A stretch of 64,000 nucleotides of DNA from positions 1 to 64,000 of the forward strand of contig JAJSPD010000031.1 of the NCBI GenBank assembly GCA_021307315.1, read 5' to 3'. Source of the DNA: Bisporella sp. PMI_857. Lineage: Eukaryota > Ascomycota > Leotiomycetes > Helotiales > Helotiaceae. Positions 48,684-61,939 of the stretch are shown here, piece after piece (the stretch's first letter is position 1; each line of letters begins with the position of its first letter). The notes beneath the pieces were generated by a model, which saw nothing but the letters and a program-made list of their open reading frames with translations, did not search any database and had not been told where the DNA came from. A program made the translations under genes and the position numbers.

Positions 48684-50638
48684 TCGCTATAAACAGAAGG
48701 CGCCGCGTAACACACTTCTTGGTTATTGTGCAACATTTTTGCATGTTGCATACTGTAAACTATATATTGGATTCGAGCATTTGATGTGGTGGGAGAAAAG
48801 CAAAAAAAAACTTTGGACACCAACAACCTCGTCTTTTTCTGACCCCAAAATCCGAAATTTAGGACTGGGATCCGGATATCTCGCACCGTATTAATGAGAA
48901 TCCGGGGAATTATATTGACCTTGGTGCAATAAATTTGCCGTTTAACGAATGGAGAAGTAAATCATACGAGGAATGATCTGTATATGATGAAATAGTGACC
49001 AAAACTCTTGCATACAGCAATATTTGTTAGAATCTTCCTGGCATACCGTACTATTATTTTGGCTTGGCGTTAGTATGGTGGTATCAAAGGCAAAAGCATG
49101 TGGAAAGAAACACATAGTATTCTTGTCTTAGTGCTACATTCACACAAATCGTCGAATCCTTGTTGTTTACTGCTGTGAAAATACCAACCTATGCGCTCAC
49201 TGTGGCATTTTAGTTTATTACATATCGTATTGGACAATCGAAGTACAGATAGAAATCTTGTAACAATAACAGCCACAGAGATGACCGCGACGACGGTTTG
49301 AGGCCAATGGCGCTATGCCCATTACAGAAATTGCCACTAATATTAGCGTAATAGGCTACCACTCTTAGCGCTTGCACCCTTCTGCCCGCGATACTGTGGA
49401 GTATGCTTGATATACACAGAATCAATATCTGGGTCATACTCCAAAGAAAATAGTGGTATATACGGTTTCAGTTGGAAATTTTTAATGTTATGGGAGTCAC
49501 TCTCTGTAAATTATGTCATGCCGTTGAGAACCATATTTCTCTACGGCCGAATATCTTGTAGCCAGGGAGTGCAAGGTGCTCTTCCAGGTAGCAGACTCTC
49601 AGTACCCATCCCTTAGACCGTTGGCAAGCAATGAATAGAGAAAGTTTAAAGGCTTGATTTTCGACCTGGGATTGTTGAACATGTGAGGACAAGGATGAGA
49701 CTTCCTGTGCGGGCATCCTCCCAGACCACCCCGTCGTGTTGTTGAAAAGGGAATAGAAGTGTTGGATCATGTCATTATTTCGCAATGAGACTGACTGTTC
49801 AAGCCCTGGTTCACAGAGACCCCCGCTAGGAAGTTCTCGTCCGAGACAACATATTGACGCCACACAGGTATGTCGTTGATAATAGTTCTTAATAGGGCAA
49901 GTAAACGCCTTCCAACCTTCCACCGACGACTATGTGCCTGCACCCACCTACACAAACTTTTGTGTAGCAACAAGAGGAGCCAAAAATTTCTCCATGAATA
50001 GACTATTGCAATACCATGACACAAAATGAAGGTGCAGTAAATATAAATTACTACTGTACTCAGCTGCTGCCACAACACTCTGAAATGGCTCGACACAAGC
50101 ATATGAGGCTGACAGACCAGACCAAATCCAGGTCCAAGTTCACGAGATCGGCATTGCCAAGAAGGGGTAGTTCCTGGGATAAATCTCGAATTGTATGCCG
50201 AGTGCTATATGCAATCGCGACGGCAGATATGTTCAGCCCCATCCGTGAGCATTATGGCTTGGCGACTGATGGGAGCAACCCTCTGTGCATATTATGCATG
50301 TAGAAAAGTTCCTCGAATCTAGAGTCCTTTTTTATAGTGCTACCAGGCTAAGAGTCGCCGGCGAGCTGCCTGTTATGAAAATTCTTCCCGAGAGAGCCGC
50401 GAACTGGGCCACAACAATACCTTATGAGAATAACCATAGCCGAACAAGGCAAATATTGGGACTGCCCAAATTATATCAATATTCATCCACCTCGGACCAA
50501 TTCGTCACGCGAAAACAGCGTGTTCTTGCGCGGCTGTTCAAAAATAGACAGCGGAGTCCTATGCCTTGAAGGATGACTTTGTGTGTATGTAGTATAAAGA
50601 TGCAAAGAACCAGACGATAAAGTACTCTCTGAGAACCC
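48684..50638. other. Intergenic DNA, second half of the agd3-uge3 gap
   Basis: Short frames on the minus strand (49516-49923, 49767-50102, 50060-50242) contain hydrophobic or protein-like stretches but do not join into a gene I can support. The last few hundred bases must carry the uge3 promoter. Confidence 0.45.
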
Positions 50639-52144
50639 ATGTCTTATTTTACCGGCTTCAGGCCACAGGCCAGCAGGTCAGATTCGGAGAATTCCAGTCC
50701 TGGCCACTACTCGTCCTTCTCCGACTTTGAAGACGTTGATACGCCCGCAACAGAGCGATCAGCACTTTTTGACGACAGTGATATCGACCTTGCAGTTCGA
50801 GAGCCAGTAGAGAATGAACATATCCTTGTTGTGGGAGGATGTGGCTACATTGGAAGCCATACCGTCTGGGAACTAGTCAAAGCTGGGTACAACGTATGAA
50901 ATGTGTCAAGGGTTTAATATCCTGTGGGCTAACTGGTAGACTTCAGGTTATCGTCATCGACAATCTCAGCAATGCTTTTCGGTCGGTTTTTGAGCGCTTG
51001 GAAGCGATGGCTGTCCACCACTATGAAACAGAACAAAAGGTACATAAAAAACCTTCGATGAAGTTCTATGAAGCAGATTTCAGGAACCGACAAGATATGG
51101 TCAATATCCTCGAGAAGTATTCCATTTCTCTAGGTTATGACTCCGATACAACGGCGCCCACCCTGGAATCGCGCTCCTCTATTATGGGTGTGATTCATTT
51201 TGCTGCCCATAAAGCTGTTGAGGAAAGCATCAGGAAACCCTTGAAGTATTACGCCAATAACGTTGGCGGCCTGATCGACTTCTGCAGTTTGCTCAGCGAC
51301 TTCGGAATTAAAAGACTTGTATTCAGTTCGTCTGCTACAGTATACGGAACCGTTGCAGACCGTGGAATCCCACTGAGAGAAGAGTACTGCAGCCAGAAGA
51401 CGACTCTACTTTTGGACGATGACGGAATGACTAAGACGATAGAATCTGGTTGCACGGGTCTGACTAACCCATATGGCCGTACAAAGTGGATGTGCGAGGC
51501 TATTCTGAATGACCTAGCCCATGCGGATCCTGAGTGGTCTATCACAGCTCTTCGATATTTCAATCCCATTGGCGGTGACGAATCGGGATTGCTTGGTGAA
51601 GATCCTCGGCTCGCGGCAACGAATCTGATGCCCGGTATGTAACGCATACGCAACAGCAACCAACAAAACCAATTTCTAACTTAGACTATAGTTGTTCTCA
51701 GAGTGCTCAATGGCGTCATGCCGATTTTGAATATCTATGGTAACGATTACGACACGCCAGACGGAACAGCTGTGAGAGATTATATGTAGGTGCATATCCT
51801 AATATACTTTTGATGAGAATGATGCTTACCAAAGATCTAGACATGTCACAGATTTAGCACTTGGTCACCTAGCAGCGCTGAAGAACGGGCCTTCAAAAGG
51901 GTTCAATGTGTATAATCTGGGTAGTGGACGTGGCTATTCTGTTCTTGAGGTTGTATCCGCAATAGAATCTGTCTCACAGCGCAAAGTACCCACAAAACTA
52001 GTTGACCGACGGCCTGGAGATGTCGGAATGTGCGTAGCAAAGCCGAGCAAGGCAGAGAAGGAATTGGGCTGGAGAGCTGAACGAAGTCTGGATAGGTGCT
52101 GCCAGGATATCTGGAGGTATCTCGAGGCAGCAGAGCAATTGTGA
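50639..52144 (+). CDS. uge3: UDP-glucose/UDP-GalNAc 4-epimerase (Uge3)
   Basis: Exons 50639-50893, 50947-51634, 51692-51785 and 51841-52144 give about 446 aa. An acidic, Ser-rich N-terminal extension of about 60 residues precedes the short-chain dehydrogenase/reductase fold. Signatures: NAD-binding GGCGYIGSHT, then VIVIDNLSNA, HFAAHKAVEES, the catalytic FSSSATVYG Ser/Thr region, the Y-x3-K pair in NPYGRTKWMCE, and ALRYFNPIGG. The C-terminal half includes DGTAVRDYIHVTDLA, typical of GalE. It interconverts UDP-Glc/UDP-Gal and, in Uge3, UDP-GlcNAc/UDP-GalNAc, in the cytosol. Position near agd3 and the giant synthase identifies it as the GAG precursor enzyme rather than the Leloir-pathway paralogue; that part is inference. 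Confidence 0.93.
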
Positions 52145-53166
52145 TCGTCACAAGGATTTCCAAACACCAAGTCTCTTGGCTTGAAGAGACTGAGTTGTGT
52201 GCGCGTCTTCGTGTTGCGCTGGCGTTGGCTGATTAAGGTGGATGATGCTGTCCTTTCATACTCTTAAAAATCATCATAGATTCGCTTCCTTAGATACCGT
52301 TGTATAGTTGTGACTGTATTTATGTCCATCCTGCCCTGAATCGGTTATTTCAGGCATAAAGCTTCAGCCTTTGTACTCCTTCCCCCAGATCATTCTTCTG
52401 CTCAGAATTAATATGATGCCCGCTCTTATCTTTCCGGTCAATCAGTCCCTAGAGTAGTTGTAGTCAGCTGCTGGAGGTCATCTTAATAATCTCGCGTACC
52501 AACGACCCCGAGGCATGCAACGTTGCTTATGAATAGCTCGCTTTATGGCAACAATCCATTTAGAGCGAAGGCTAGGACGAACCATGTTCAGGCTGTAGGA
52601 GGTCATTTTGGATCATTGTACCTCTGTTGAATGATTGAACAACTAATGCTGCGCCGGTTACTTTGCATCGTAGATCCACTATACACAAGAACGTGTATTC
52701 ACTCTCAAATTTGGATCGTCATGGAGAGATTCATTTAAAGTGGACTTGGATGTTAGGAAGATAAAACATATCTGCTTGAAGGTTCACCGCCTTGGCATAA
52801 TTACTACGATATTGGGCGAGAATAAACTGAGAGGGGTATGTAGCTCGAAATATCTACAAGCTGATTTCGAAAGCGCTAGTAGGGCATATTCGGAATCATG
52901 TCTTTTGCACTAGGAGAATCAAGAGTCGAAGCATTTTCTCATTAACATCTCTGACGCCAGAACATAGAGAAAGGTGGGCTGATATCAGGCAAGCGAAAGA
53001 GCTAGATTGTCGTGTTTTAAAATATACAACTAAACCTGACTAACTACTTTACAATTCAATCAATATGTTTCCCTCAACTGCTCTGGGTATCAATTCTAAG
53101 CTATTACAAGTACTTAGGTAGCGTTCAATCATGGTCGCAAAATTTTACGGTCTTAACCCATAAGGA
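52145..53166. other. Intergenic region between convergent genes
   Basis: About 1 kb between the ends of uge3 (+) and the giant membrane protein (-). It holds the two 3' ends; no gene is seen. Confidence 0.55.
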
Positions 53167-56100
53167 TCAGTACCGGAACTCAACTCCCGAGAAGTGCTTG
53201 TTCCGTTTAACGAGCCAATGCATAGGACTCGTTGGGATTGAGTAGTCCGCACGCCACAGTTGCTTGGTCTCAATATCCTGAAGCGGTTCCATCTCCCGCT
53301 TTGTGCGGATCCATGGTGCTGAGTGGGGATCGGCAAACATGGGAAAGGTGGGGTTTGTCTGGGGAGATAAAGTCCACATCTGAGCAGGCAGCCGTGCAGC
53401 GGGCTTGGTTGGTGCTGTCCAGGTGTAAGCCATATTTGAAGATTCTGACACTATTGAGCAATTTCGCAACCAGTTAACGCTTGTTGCTGGCTTAGCTGAT
53501 GGTGTGAAGAGCTTGTTGGAGGTCAGGCTGAGTAGACCGAATGTTCGTGGACTGCTATTCCTGGTAGACGAGAGGGGGACACTGGCGAACATATCCAGGG
53601 ATGATGACGGAGCAACAGTAAAGGCAACTGTTCTCTTCGGAGCAGGGTCTTGTGCAACCCAGGTTAGAGGCTTTGAAGGGGCAACCTTGGCTTCAACTTG
53701 GCACGAAATTGAAGAAGCATGTAGCCAATGAATTTGTTCCATGCTATTCGGTGACTTAAAAAGTTCTGTCGATTCAAGGTTTGGGAGAGCTGCTGGACGG
53801 ACTACCCGAGCCCTTCTATTATATGATTGTTCGAGATGAGCAAACATATCAGCTCCGGGAACAGGAGCAACGGTGTACAAAGGCTCCTGTCTGCCGATCT
53901 TAGTGACAGGGACAGCCCACAATTGCTGCGACGCCATGGATCCCACTGGGGATGCGGCATGGTTTGGCGTCACGCCCAGAGTCGTGAGCCTGTTACCCTC
54001 TGAGACCAAGATCTTGTTTGATTCCCAGAGATTTGTTGATTGTAAAACTGCGAGGCTAGAAACGTTTGAGACTGGAGCTTTACGTAAAGTCGTCTGGCTA
54101 TTGTGTGAGAAGAGGCTAACACGCTTTGCGGAGCCGGACCACGTCAAAGCACCAGAAGGTGTATGCTCAAGTACGATTTCATCATCTCTTGCTCGGCTAG
54201 CCCACATTCCATCATTCTTTGAATCTACGGACATAGCCTCATTAAGCGCGGATTCCCACATATTAAGAGTACAATATGGGCGCCGAAGACGCGGGTGACT
54301 GGCTGATATAGCTTGTGAAAGAGCAGCATCCCACATCTGAGGACTGCAAGCAGGACGAGAAAGATGAGGTAACCCTTTTACAATGGCTGTTGAAAGAGCT
54401 GTATTCCAATCTGATACAGTTGCGGTGGGTCGCACAAGTCTCGGTAAATAGTCTTGTGGTTGAGGACTTGGTTTCTGTGCGAGGTTGGGAATTGAAGATG
54501 AGGACTCAGTTTCATGCAATTTCAGCGCAGCTGCCTTTTCCAAAGTTGGGGACGCGGCTTCCCAGAGATCGTTATAAGCTAGAACTCTTGATTCCCTCAC
54601 AGACTCAAGAGGCTTAGTCGAGATGGGGTGCTTGCGTGTGGGAATTCTTGAGCTCTTGGGAGTTTCAGTTGGCGAGGTCGTTCCAGACTTCTTGGAGGAC
54701 TTAGAGTCCCACCATCCCAAAGCTGAGGCGGATGTGAAGGATCCCCACAATGAAGATGCTTTTGTGCTACTAGATTTGAGGGATGCAGTTTCAGAAGATG
54801 GAGAAGATTGGCCAGAAGACGATTCTGAGTATATTGAAGGACTTTCGCAGCGTACACTTGACTCAGTAATCCAATGGTGCTCGGGCTCGATATTGACGTT
54901 GGCACTCCAAAGTTCATTAGACGTCAGCTGAGAGAGAGGACATATTTTGGTTCGAGTCGTCCGTGGCACGTTGAGTGAGGCGGGTGGCAGGTTGGTAGTG
55001 CGATATACTAATCTTTGAGGTGATTTCTCGAAGAGACCAGAGATATTGCTTACATGATCACGTCTTGGCGCCGTCCATAAATTTGAGGACGGGACCACTT
55101 CGGATGTGAGTGTAGTTTCTCGAATCCAGTCTACTGTTCGCTTTGGGCTTTGTTCCGGTGCCCAGAGTCTTGTGGAAGAAATACTCAAAGCTGCAGCTGC
55201 AGATGGCCTTGAAACTTTGCTCAATGTTGCAGATTTTTGGATAGCTTTGGTGGTACGGAAAGTGGTTCGTATATTACCAACAGAGAAGAGCTTGGTCAAT
55301 TGTGTTGATGCTCTTCTCGAGCGTTGCTCCCACATTCCTTTGGATTGCTTTGGAGCTACATACACAGCAGAACTTAATAGCTCTGTGGTGGGCTGCTTAG
55401 CAACAGTATTCTGTCCCGACCTTCCACACCATAAAAAGTGGGTCGTAACTGGAGGAGTTGACGCCTTTGTAGAGGTCCAGAGTTTGATCGAATCCAACTT
55501 TGGTAACTCGGTGACTAACCGGGCTTGGGAACGAGGAGCATGAACACAAATTTGAGTGTAGTTTGTCCACATCCTTTGTTCTGGCTGAGGAAGGCCAAAC
55601 TCAGCTGAGTTCACAATCAAGTCTGCAGTGGTCCAGAGCTTTGGTTCTGCTTTCGGTGTAGCTTTTCGAACAAGTGGTTGAATGGGGAGACTTGTGGGAG
55701 CAAATGATTCACCAACAGTGGTGTCGCGGCCGTGAGATACATAATCAGACTCATCCTCAGGTTCTCTGTCTTCAGTCATCCATCCAGCTGTTGGCAGAAG
55801 ACTTTCCTTGGAGGGGATATCTGATGACTTGAGCAAGCTAGCAATTTCCCAGAGCGTGGTCTCGTCGAAATCATCGTCACTTTCTTCATCTACCATATCA
55901 TCATCATCATCATCATCATAATCATCAAAAAAGGATGACGAATACTCCTCGAGTTCCAGTTCGCGGGATCTGGCCTCAAGTTTTGCATTGGTGACTGGGA
56001 TGGCGGTAATAGTTGGAATAAACGTTGGCTGGAATACAGCCGAGTCGGATGTCTCACCCCATGGAAACTGGAATATCCCCAAAGTATCTCTTTTGAAAGG

Positions 56101-59100
56101 AAGAGGCTGTGGACTTTCGACTATTGGTTGTCCAGTTAGTCAGTTCTAAGAAGTATATTCAAAGGGAACCTACGAATATCAGGAAGGAATGTTATCCGTT
56201 TAGACTTTCGCTCTGGTCTTTTGGTAATTCTACGAGTCTGAAAGGTTTTGGTTCGTGCTGATTTGGATCCCCATAAACCAACAACTGGACGATTGTAGGC
56301 TAATGTGGCCGGTCTTGACCATAAGCTGGAGCTGGATAATGACAACTCGGACGTGATGGTCCTGTGGGTAGGCCTAATGTTCTTGGCAGGAGGCTCAGGC
56401 GAGGCAGGTTGAGCCAATTTTTCATATGGAGGGGTCCACATTCGACCCACACCGGCCTTAGGTGAAGGTAATGCTGGTTGCCATAGAGAGGCTGGGACGA
56501 CATATTTCTTCGTCAATGGATATCGACTTGCTATGGCTCTGAAATCCGTTTCACTCTCGGCATCACTGCCGGAGCCAAGGCTTTCAGGTGGGGTAGGACT
56601 CCCTAGACTTGTCAAACGGACATTTGAGACTGATAGAAAATTCACGCTCTTTTTGCGTAAAAGGGTAGGGGCATTCTCTAGATACTCAATCTGCGCTTCG
56701 GCAAGGCGTTGCTGCCACACAGATGCCCTGGAATTATCAGAACTTTGGGTCGATGCTGTGGAGTTGGTACCCTCTCCATTAGATTGACTCATGCTACTTC
56801 TCACATGGGCACGACGACCGAAGATGCGGGATGTTGGACGAGACGATATCTGAGATGAAGGGCGGGAACCCCCATTATCTGAGGTGCTGGAAGGCGACAG
56901 TGTTGTCGACATGGAAAGACGATCAAAGTTTGTGTGCATTTGTTGCCAGTGGTTCTCCTGTTGGCCCATCTCGAGTTCGAGGTTCTCAAGTAGCTTGAGG
57001 CGATTGTCATGACCATCGGACTCATTTCCCTTTGCGTCTACTGTATGGTCCGGTATCAATCTCAAAAGGGAGCCCACAGATCCACGAGATGGCTCTTCGA
57101 AGCGTTGAAGCTGAGCCTGAATCTCTGCAAGTGCTTTTTCGGGATAGTCAGGGGGCGGTGAAGGTTCAGCAATTTGAACGACCACGTTTTTAGCTCTGCC
57201 TTTTGAGTTTAAGAGTAGTGGTATGGGAGGCGGCATCTTACGAGTGCGTGTGCTTTGTTGGCGCTCGGAAAATGTGGGAAGAACATCACCAATTCTTCGA
57301 TGCCATGTTGGCTCAGAGGTACGTGCTGTGGACCCCCGGTTTCCTCCCAAATCTAATTTTACAGTCACAATCTCGGCATTGCTATCCATGGCACTGGGAA
57401 GAGGCGGAAGTGGAGGCAAGGCTCTCGGATTGTTACTCTGCTTAACAATATCTCGAAGTTGTATAGAGCTTGCGTTCCTCAATGCTTTCGAGAGGTCGAT
57501 TGCTGGAGCTTCGGAGTGAATGGAACCCCAAAACGTTGCAGAATCACGAGAATCAACATCGCTAGAGCCCGATTCAGTGAAAGCAGACTTTCGCCTTTCA
57601 TACTTCTGAATTATGTTTTCAGCCTTACGTAGAGTTGATCTCCGTAGGTTGACATCGTTTACATCATCTAAAGGTATTCCTGGGATCCATGTTTCGCCTA
57701 TTTCGTCTGCAGTATTCCTTCTTGGCCGGCTTACTGAGGCTGTAGAGTTTTCAGGCGCTTTTGAATGGTAGACAGAATCAAGATTGCGCTCCACTACAGG
57801 AATATGAGAGGCGTCAAGTCCAAAGGATACAAGCGTATCTCGGGGTTCCTGGCGCTCTACGGCGGGAATATGCGATTTGCGTAGTCCGAAAGACTGAAGT
57901 GTATCGCGCGGTTCGATCATCCGAGTTGAAGGAATATCAGTTTCACGCAACGTGATAGAAGCCAGTGTGTTCCGTCTAGATGTTCTGTGACTCAAAGTAT
58001 CTACTTCGGATGGGCTCTGCACCTGAGGCGCTTCATCTGACGTGAATATTGATGGAACTCGTGGAATAGAAGGTACCGATGATCTTCGGTAAGGGATATA
58101 TGCAGCGCCGGGTGGTGCAGGGAACAGCAGTTCAATTTTCTCATCAAATGTCATGCTCTTGGTATCATTTGGCAATAGGCGAGTGAGTTTGGATGCAGTT
58201 CTCGGAGGAGCTGGCAATGGCGGAAGTTGCGTTGGACTTCCTGGATGTGATCCAAAGATGGATTTTCGGCCAATAATTGATGAGCCAGACTTGCTGCGCG
58301 TGTGGTGAGGAGACACCTCACTCGGGTAGATTGAGCGCTCCTTGTCAGAGTCTTTTCTATAAGGTCGAGGTCGATGAATAATTGAGGTTGAGGATTTAAG
58401 AGTCGTAAAATAAGGTTCGGTAGGTAGTAAATCACCTGCCTTTAGACGCTTTGCCATTGCAGGCGCTCCATTCATGATACTCTCTACAGTCGATGGATCA
58501 TTGTACACGATGTTATTCATGAGCATCACCATCTGCTCCTTGGCGACAGGCAACCTTGTAGATCTTGGGTTCGACGGCAATCCTCGAGTTTGGCTGACTT
58601 GGCGAAAAGGCAAAGGCTTCGAAATCGGCGTCTTGACGGTACTCAGCGAACCAAAGCTGCTTGCATTGCGTGGTGACCTTCTACGTACTTCTTCCCGGCC
58701 AGGGGAAAGTGACGCCGATGTTGTGTTGGCATTGATAGCCTCTACCGAAAGTCCAGAAGCACCAGAACTTGCAATTGTGGGCATAGCTTCTACATGGCTA
58801 GCGGGCATCTGCTTCCGTTTGATACTAATGCTCTTCCGTAGTGCTTCTTGGGGACTAGTCCTTAATTGATAGGTACTCGGTTGATTTGCACCAAGGCGGG
58901 CTCTGACGGCAGCAGCCTCTCGTCTTTCCCGCTCATTCGACATGGCGGTCGCTAGATCAATAGTCTGCATCCGTGGGAATGGCTGTTCGGATGTATCTGG
59001 GGTATCATTCATTACGGGTTTGGAAATTCCTAAACTGCGCACATTTGACTGCGGGACCTGTTTCGATGACCAATTGAAAAGAGATCTCTTCTGCTGTATA

Positions 59101-60407
59101 GCCGGGGCGGGAAATGTCATACTTCGACTGTTGTCAGTAGCAGTAAGTTTGATCTGCGGGGCTATGGCTCCCTGGACGGCGCTTGTCATGGAGGGTGCCC
59201 AGCCAGAGGGGAACACACCACTAGACCCTCGATATCCGGGTCCGTTGTTCGGCTGTGGCAGGTCTTGTTCATTTGAACCCATTGCTCGGATGGTTGTCTC
59301 GGTCCCAACCTTTGCAAAACCTTGCGCATCTCCTTGTTGGAAAACATTACTCTGGGATGTGTTTGGAGAAAGGCGTGGTGTATCGGAAGGATTGACAACG
59401 AAAAGATTTCCGCTCTTGCTGTAGTTACGTCCAACCATAGGAGAGCCAGTGCCAGCAAAGACATCTCGATGGAGAGGACCACCGCTGATGAATGGAGATG
59501 TTGCTTCCGGAGTCGTTAGCTTTTCTACTTGTGACAGTAGGGTCCGTGAGAAGATTGTAACGAGACCTATGTTTGTTAGAAAATCTACCTCAACCCATAC
59601 AATGACACTGACCAACAAGAATGACAAGACCAAGCGACGGCAAGAAGGTCCTTAGTATAAGCAATGTCTTTCGCATACCCAGGATCATCATAACACTAGC
59701 CTGTAATTGCATGTCAGCAGGTATTCTATCATCACCAACCATTTTATCCATGCTTACGCCAGTCCAGAGAAGGAACCCAACCAGAATGCATATCACAGCT
59801 TTCTTGTGTTCAGACTGCGAACTTGATATTCTTGAAGTTGGCTCGCGGGACTTTCCCAAGCTCTGAAGTAATAAGGCCCCAATGATGAAGAGATCGAGGG
59901 AAAGAACTACGATGGAAATGGGCATGAGCGAAGTACGTGCCACACAGGCTGGCGCGAAGTCAGGTCTTGTAAAACCCACAAGTATCCCACCTGCCACAAG
60001 TCGAATCGCCAACATTGCCTGAAGAATCATGACTTGGACGGTAACTGTCGATCCGTTGCCGATGGACCACAGTAGAAACTGCTCCATTGCCACTCTTGCT
60101 ATTTGATCCGATACCGTTGAGAACACCAAGCTCACTTGACACGCAGCCGAAGATGTAACCAGGAGGTTCATGAAATCGACCTGCGCCCACATAGCAGCAA
60201 AGAATAGGAAAAGCGCGAGGACCAGCCTTCGGCCGTCCTGTAGGATGGTTGAACCATGACCGTTGTAATATATAAATAATGCCCCTGACGCTGCTGTGAA
60301 TAGAATACCGCTGTGTACTATGAGCAATCGACAAATATATATGGCCGAGGATGCACTTACAAAGAAAACGCCGCCGTCAAGGTCTGGACGGAGTCAGATA
60401 TGGCCAT
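53167..60407 (-). CDS. Giant protein: N-terminal polytopic membrane domain plus long repeat-bearing disordered tail
   Basis: Exons 60407-60361, 60310-59758, 59700-59613, 59566-56174 and 56120-53167 keep frame and give about 2,344 aa. Residues 1-230 hold about seven hydrophobic helices (for example RRLVLALFLFFAAMWAQVDF and VICILVGFLLWTG). The remaining about 2,100 residues are Ser/Thr/Pro-rich and basic, with an acidic run of Asp (about 55880-55935) and many copies of a short motif, hydrophobic-Trp followed about 12-14 residues later by a second Trp (ELWSANVNIEPEHHWITESS; KQLWRADYSIPTSPMHWL). Three adjoining copies of a 25-27-residue unit lie near 54236-54440. The layout suggests a seven-helix membrane protein with a cytoplasmic scaffold tail; function unknown. 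The 59757-59701 intron is 57 nt and in frame, so retention cannot be excluded. Confidence 0.82.
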
Positions 60408-61939
60408 CGCGGCGCGGAAATATTAGTAGGAAAAAAGATATAAATGAAAGGCCCAGTCAATGGGAATGATGTTAAGAATTAGATGGTACAGACGAGCATT
60501 GTGAATGCGGACGGTTTAGCAGATTCCCATGATGAGCGCCAGCGACAACAATCAATGAGACCGTTGATAGGAGCAGAAAACGCAAAGCGTGAGAAGTTTG
60601 AGGTCACTCATGATGTGGTGGGGAAGACTCGCAGGCAGATTATCCAGCCCGGTTGTCGCGACCGAAAATTCTGAATACCCATTTGCGGAAACGTGCCCCT
60701 CAAAAAGAGCAAATGGCTAGTAAAGTTGCCACATTCAGCCTTCGAAGGGGTATAAAGACGGTAGTTTCCACGAGGTAATACAGTAAATGTATGACATAGA
60801 CATTGGACCAAGTACCAGCCTCTTCAAACAGCGATCAGGGCATGATTGTGGAGTCTCGATTGGGTAGATGCGACGACATCCTCCATCTCTGACAATAACA
60901 AGCATTTTCCAAGCATTGGCATAGCCTCGGATTGGCTGTAGACGGCTGAGGTTTGTCTCAAATGTCCCTGCCTTCCAATGACCAGTCACGACCCTAGCCT
61001 AGGCCCTGGCAAGCCCGTTTCGACCGAAACACAACTCTGGTTTCGGATAGCTGGCTGTGGTCTCCCAAAGCTGTTGCTTCCATGACCACGTATAGTTGGT
61101 GAGCAAACATAAGAAGAGGCAAAAGCTATTCGAAGAGCTGTGCTGTAGGTTGCACGAGATACAAGCAGAGTGTCAGTGAAGCCATCTTTGGACGAAGGGA
61201 AAATTTTTATTAAAAAAAAAATTCGAGCAAAAGAATACATAGGGTTATGATCTTCCAGGGCTCGGACTAGGGGACCGGGATCGGATTGGATGCAGTGAGG
61301 GTTAACCGCGATTGGTAAAGCTACAGTTAAGTTAGGATAAAGCTCTGATATATGGTGTGTGAGAGCTTGCGCTGTCAGGTGGGGGAAGCCGAACAAAGTC
61401 ACAACAGCCACTTCAGGCACGCGCCACAACCTCGGGCACGGTTCCATCCTAATTTATTGAAGCGTGCGTGCTAAGAAAGATAAAAAGAATAGTCGCTCCA
61501 TTTCCGGCTATTCTTTCACAGGGAATCCGCCCCAACCGAGACTGACCTCTCCCACCCCGATCTCATTCCCGTCCCTTCCGAACTTGCCAAGCGCTTCCGC
61601 GCATTCCCTCTCGCCAATCATGTCACTGGCTCGTTTTTGTTATTGTGGAGACTTCTAGGCCCTGCTTGACTCTCCTGCTCGCGAGAAATCAGACCACTTT
61701 CTGGGGACATCGAACCACACCTCACTCCACGAACCATTCCATAGCCAGAATACAAATCCAATTATTCTCAAACCCAGTTTCCATCTGCATTCTCTCATTT
61801 GCTGTTATCATGTGTCCATCTTGAATCCATACGCTGTTAAACTTTTAGAACACCTGGAAAAGAACAACAACCATCAGGACTGCCTCACATCAGCTCATTT
61901 CCCAAGTCACCATTAAACACCACCAACGCCCGCCTCAAC
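60408..61939. promoter_or_regulatory. Divergent intergenic region and probable long SREBP leader
   Basis: The membrane giant (-) and the SREBP gene (+) are transcribed away from each other, so both promoters lie here. From about 61500 the sequence is C/T-rich, as in fungal leaders. A minus-strand ATG frame at 60986-61447 (153 codons, containing VTLFGFPHLTAQALTHHISE) reads like protein but matches nothing I know and has no neighbour exon; it is left uncalled. Confidence 0.5.

Noticed and set aside
55106..55543. 145-codon plus-strand frame
   Set aside because: It is antisense to the giant membrane protein's last exon, whose Trp-motif frame is clearly the coding one.
58942..59424. 160-codon plus-strand frame
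   Set aside because: It is antisense shadow of exon 4 of the same giant protein.
60986..61447. 153-codon minus-strand ATG frame between the two divergent genes
   Set aside because: No recognisable domain and it lies in the promoter/leader region of both neighbours; support is too weak to call.
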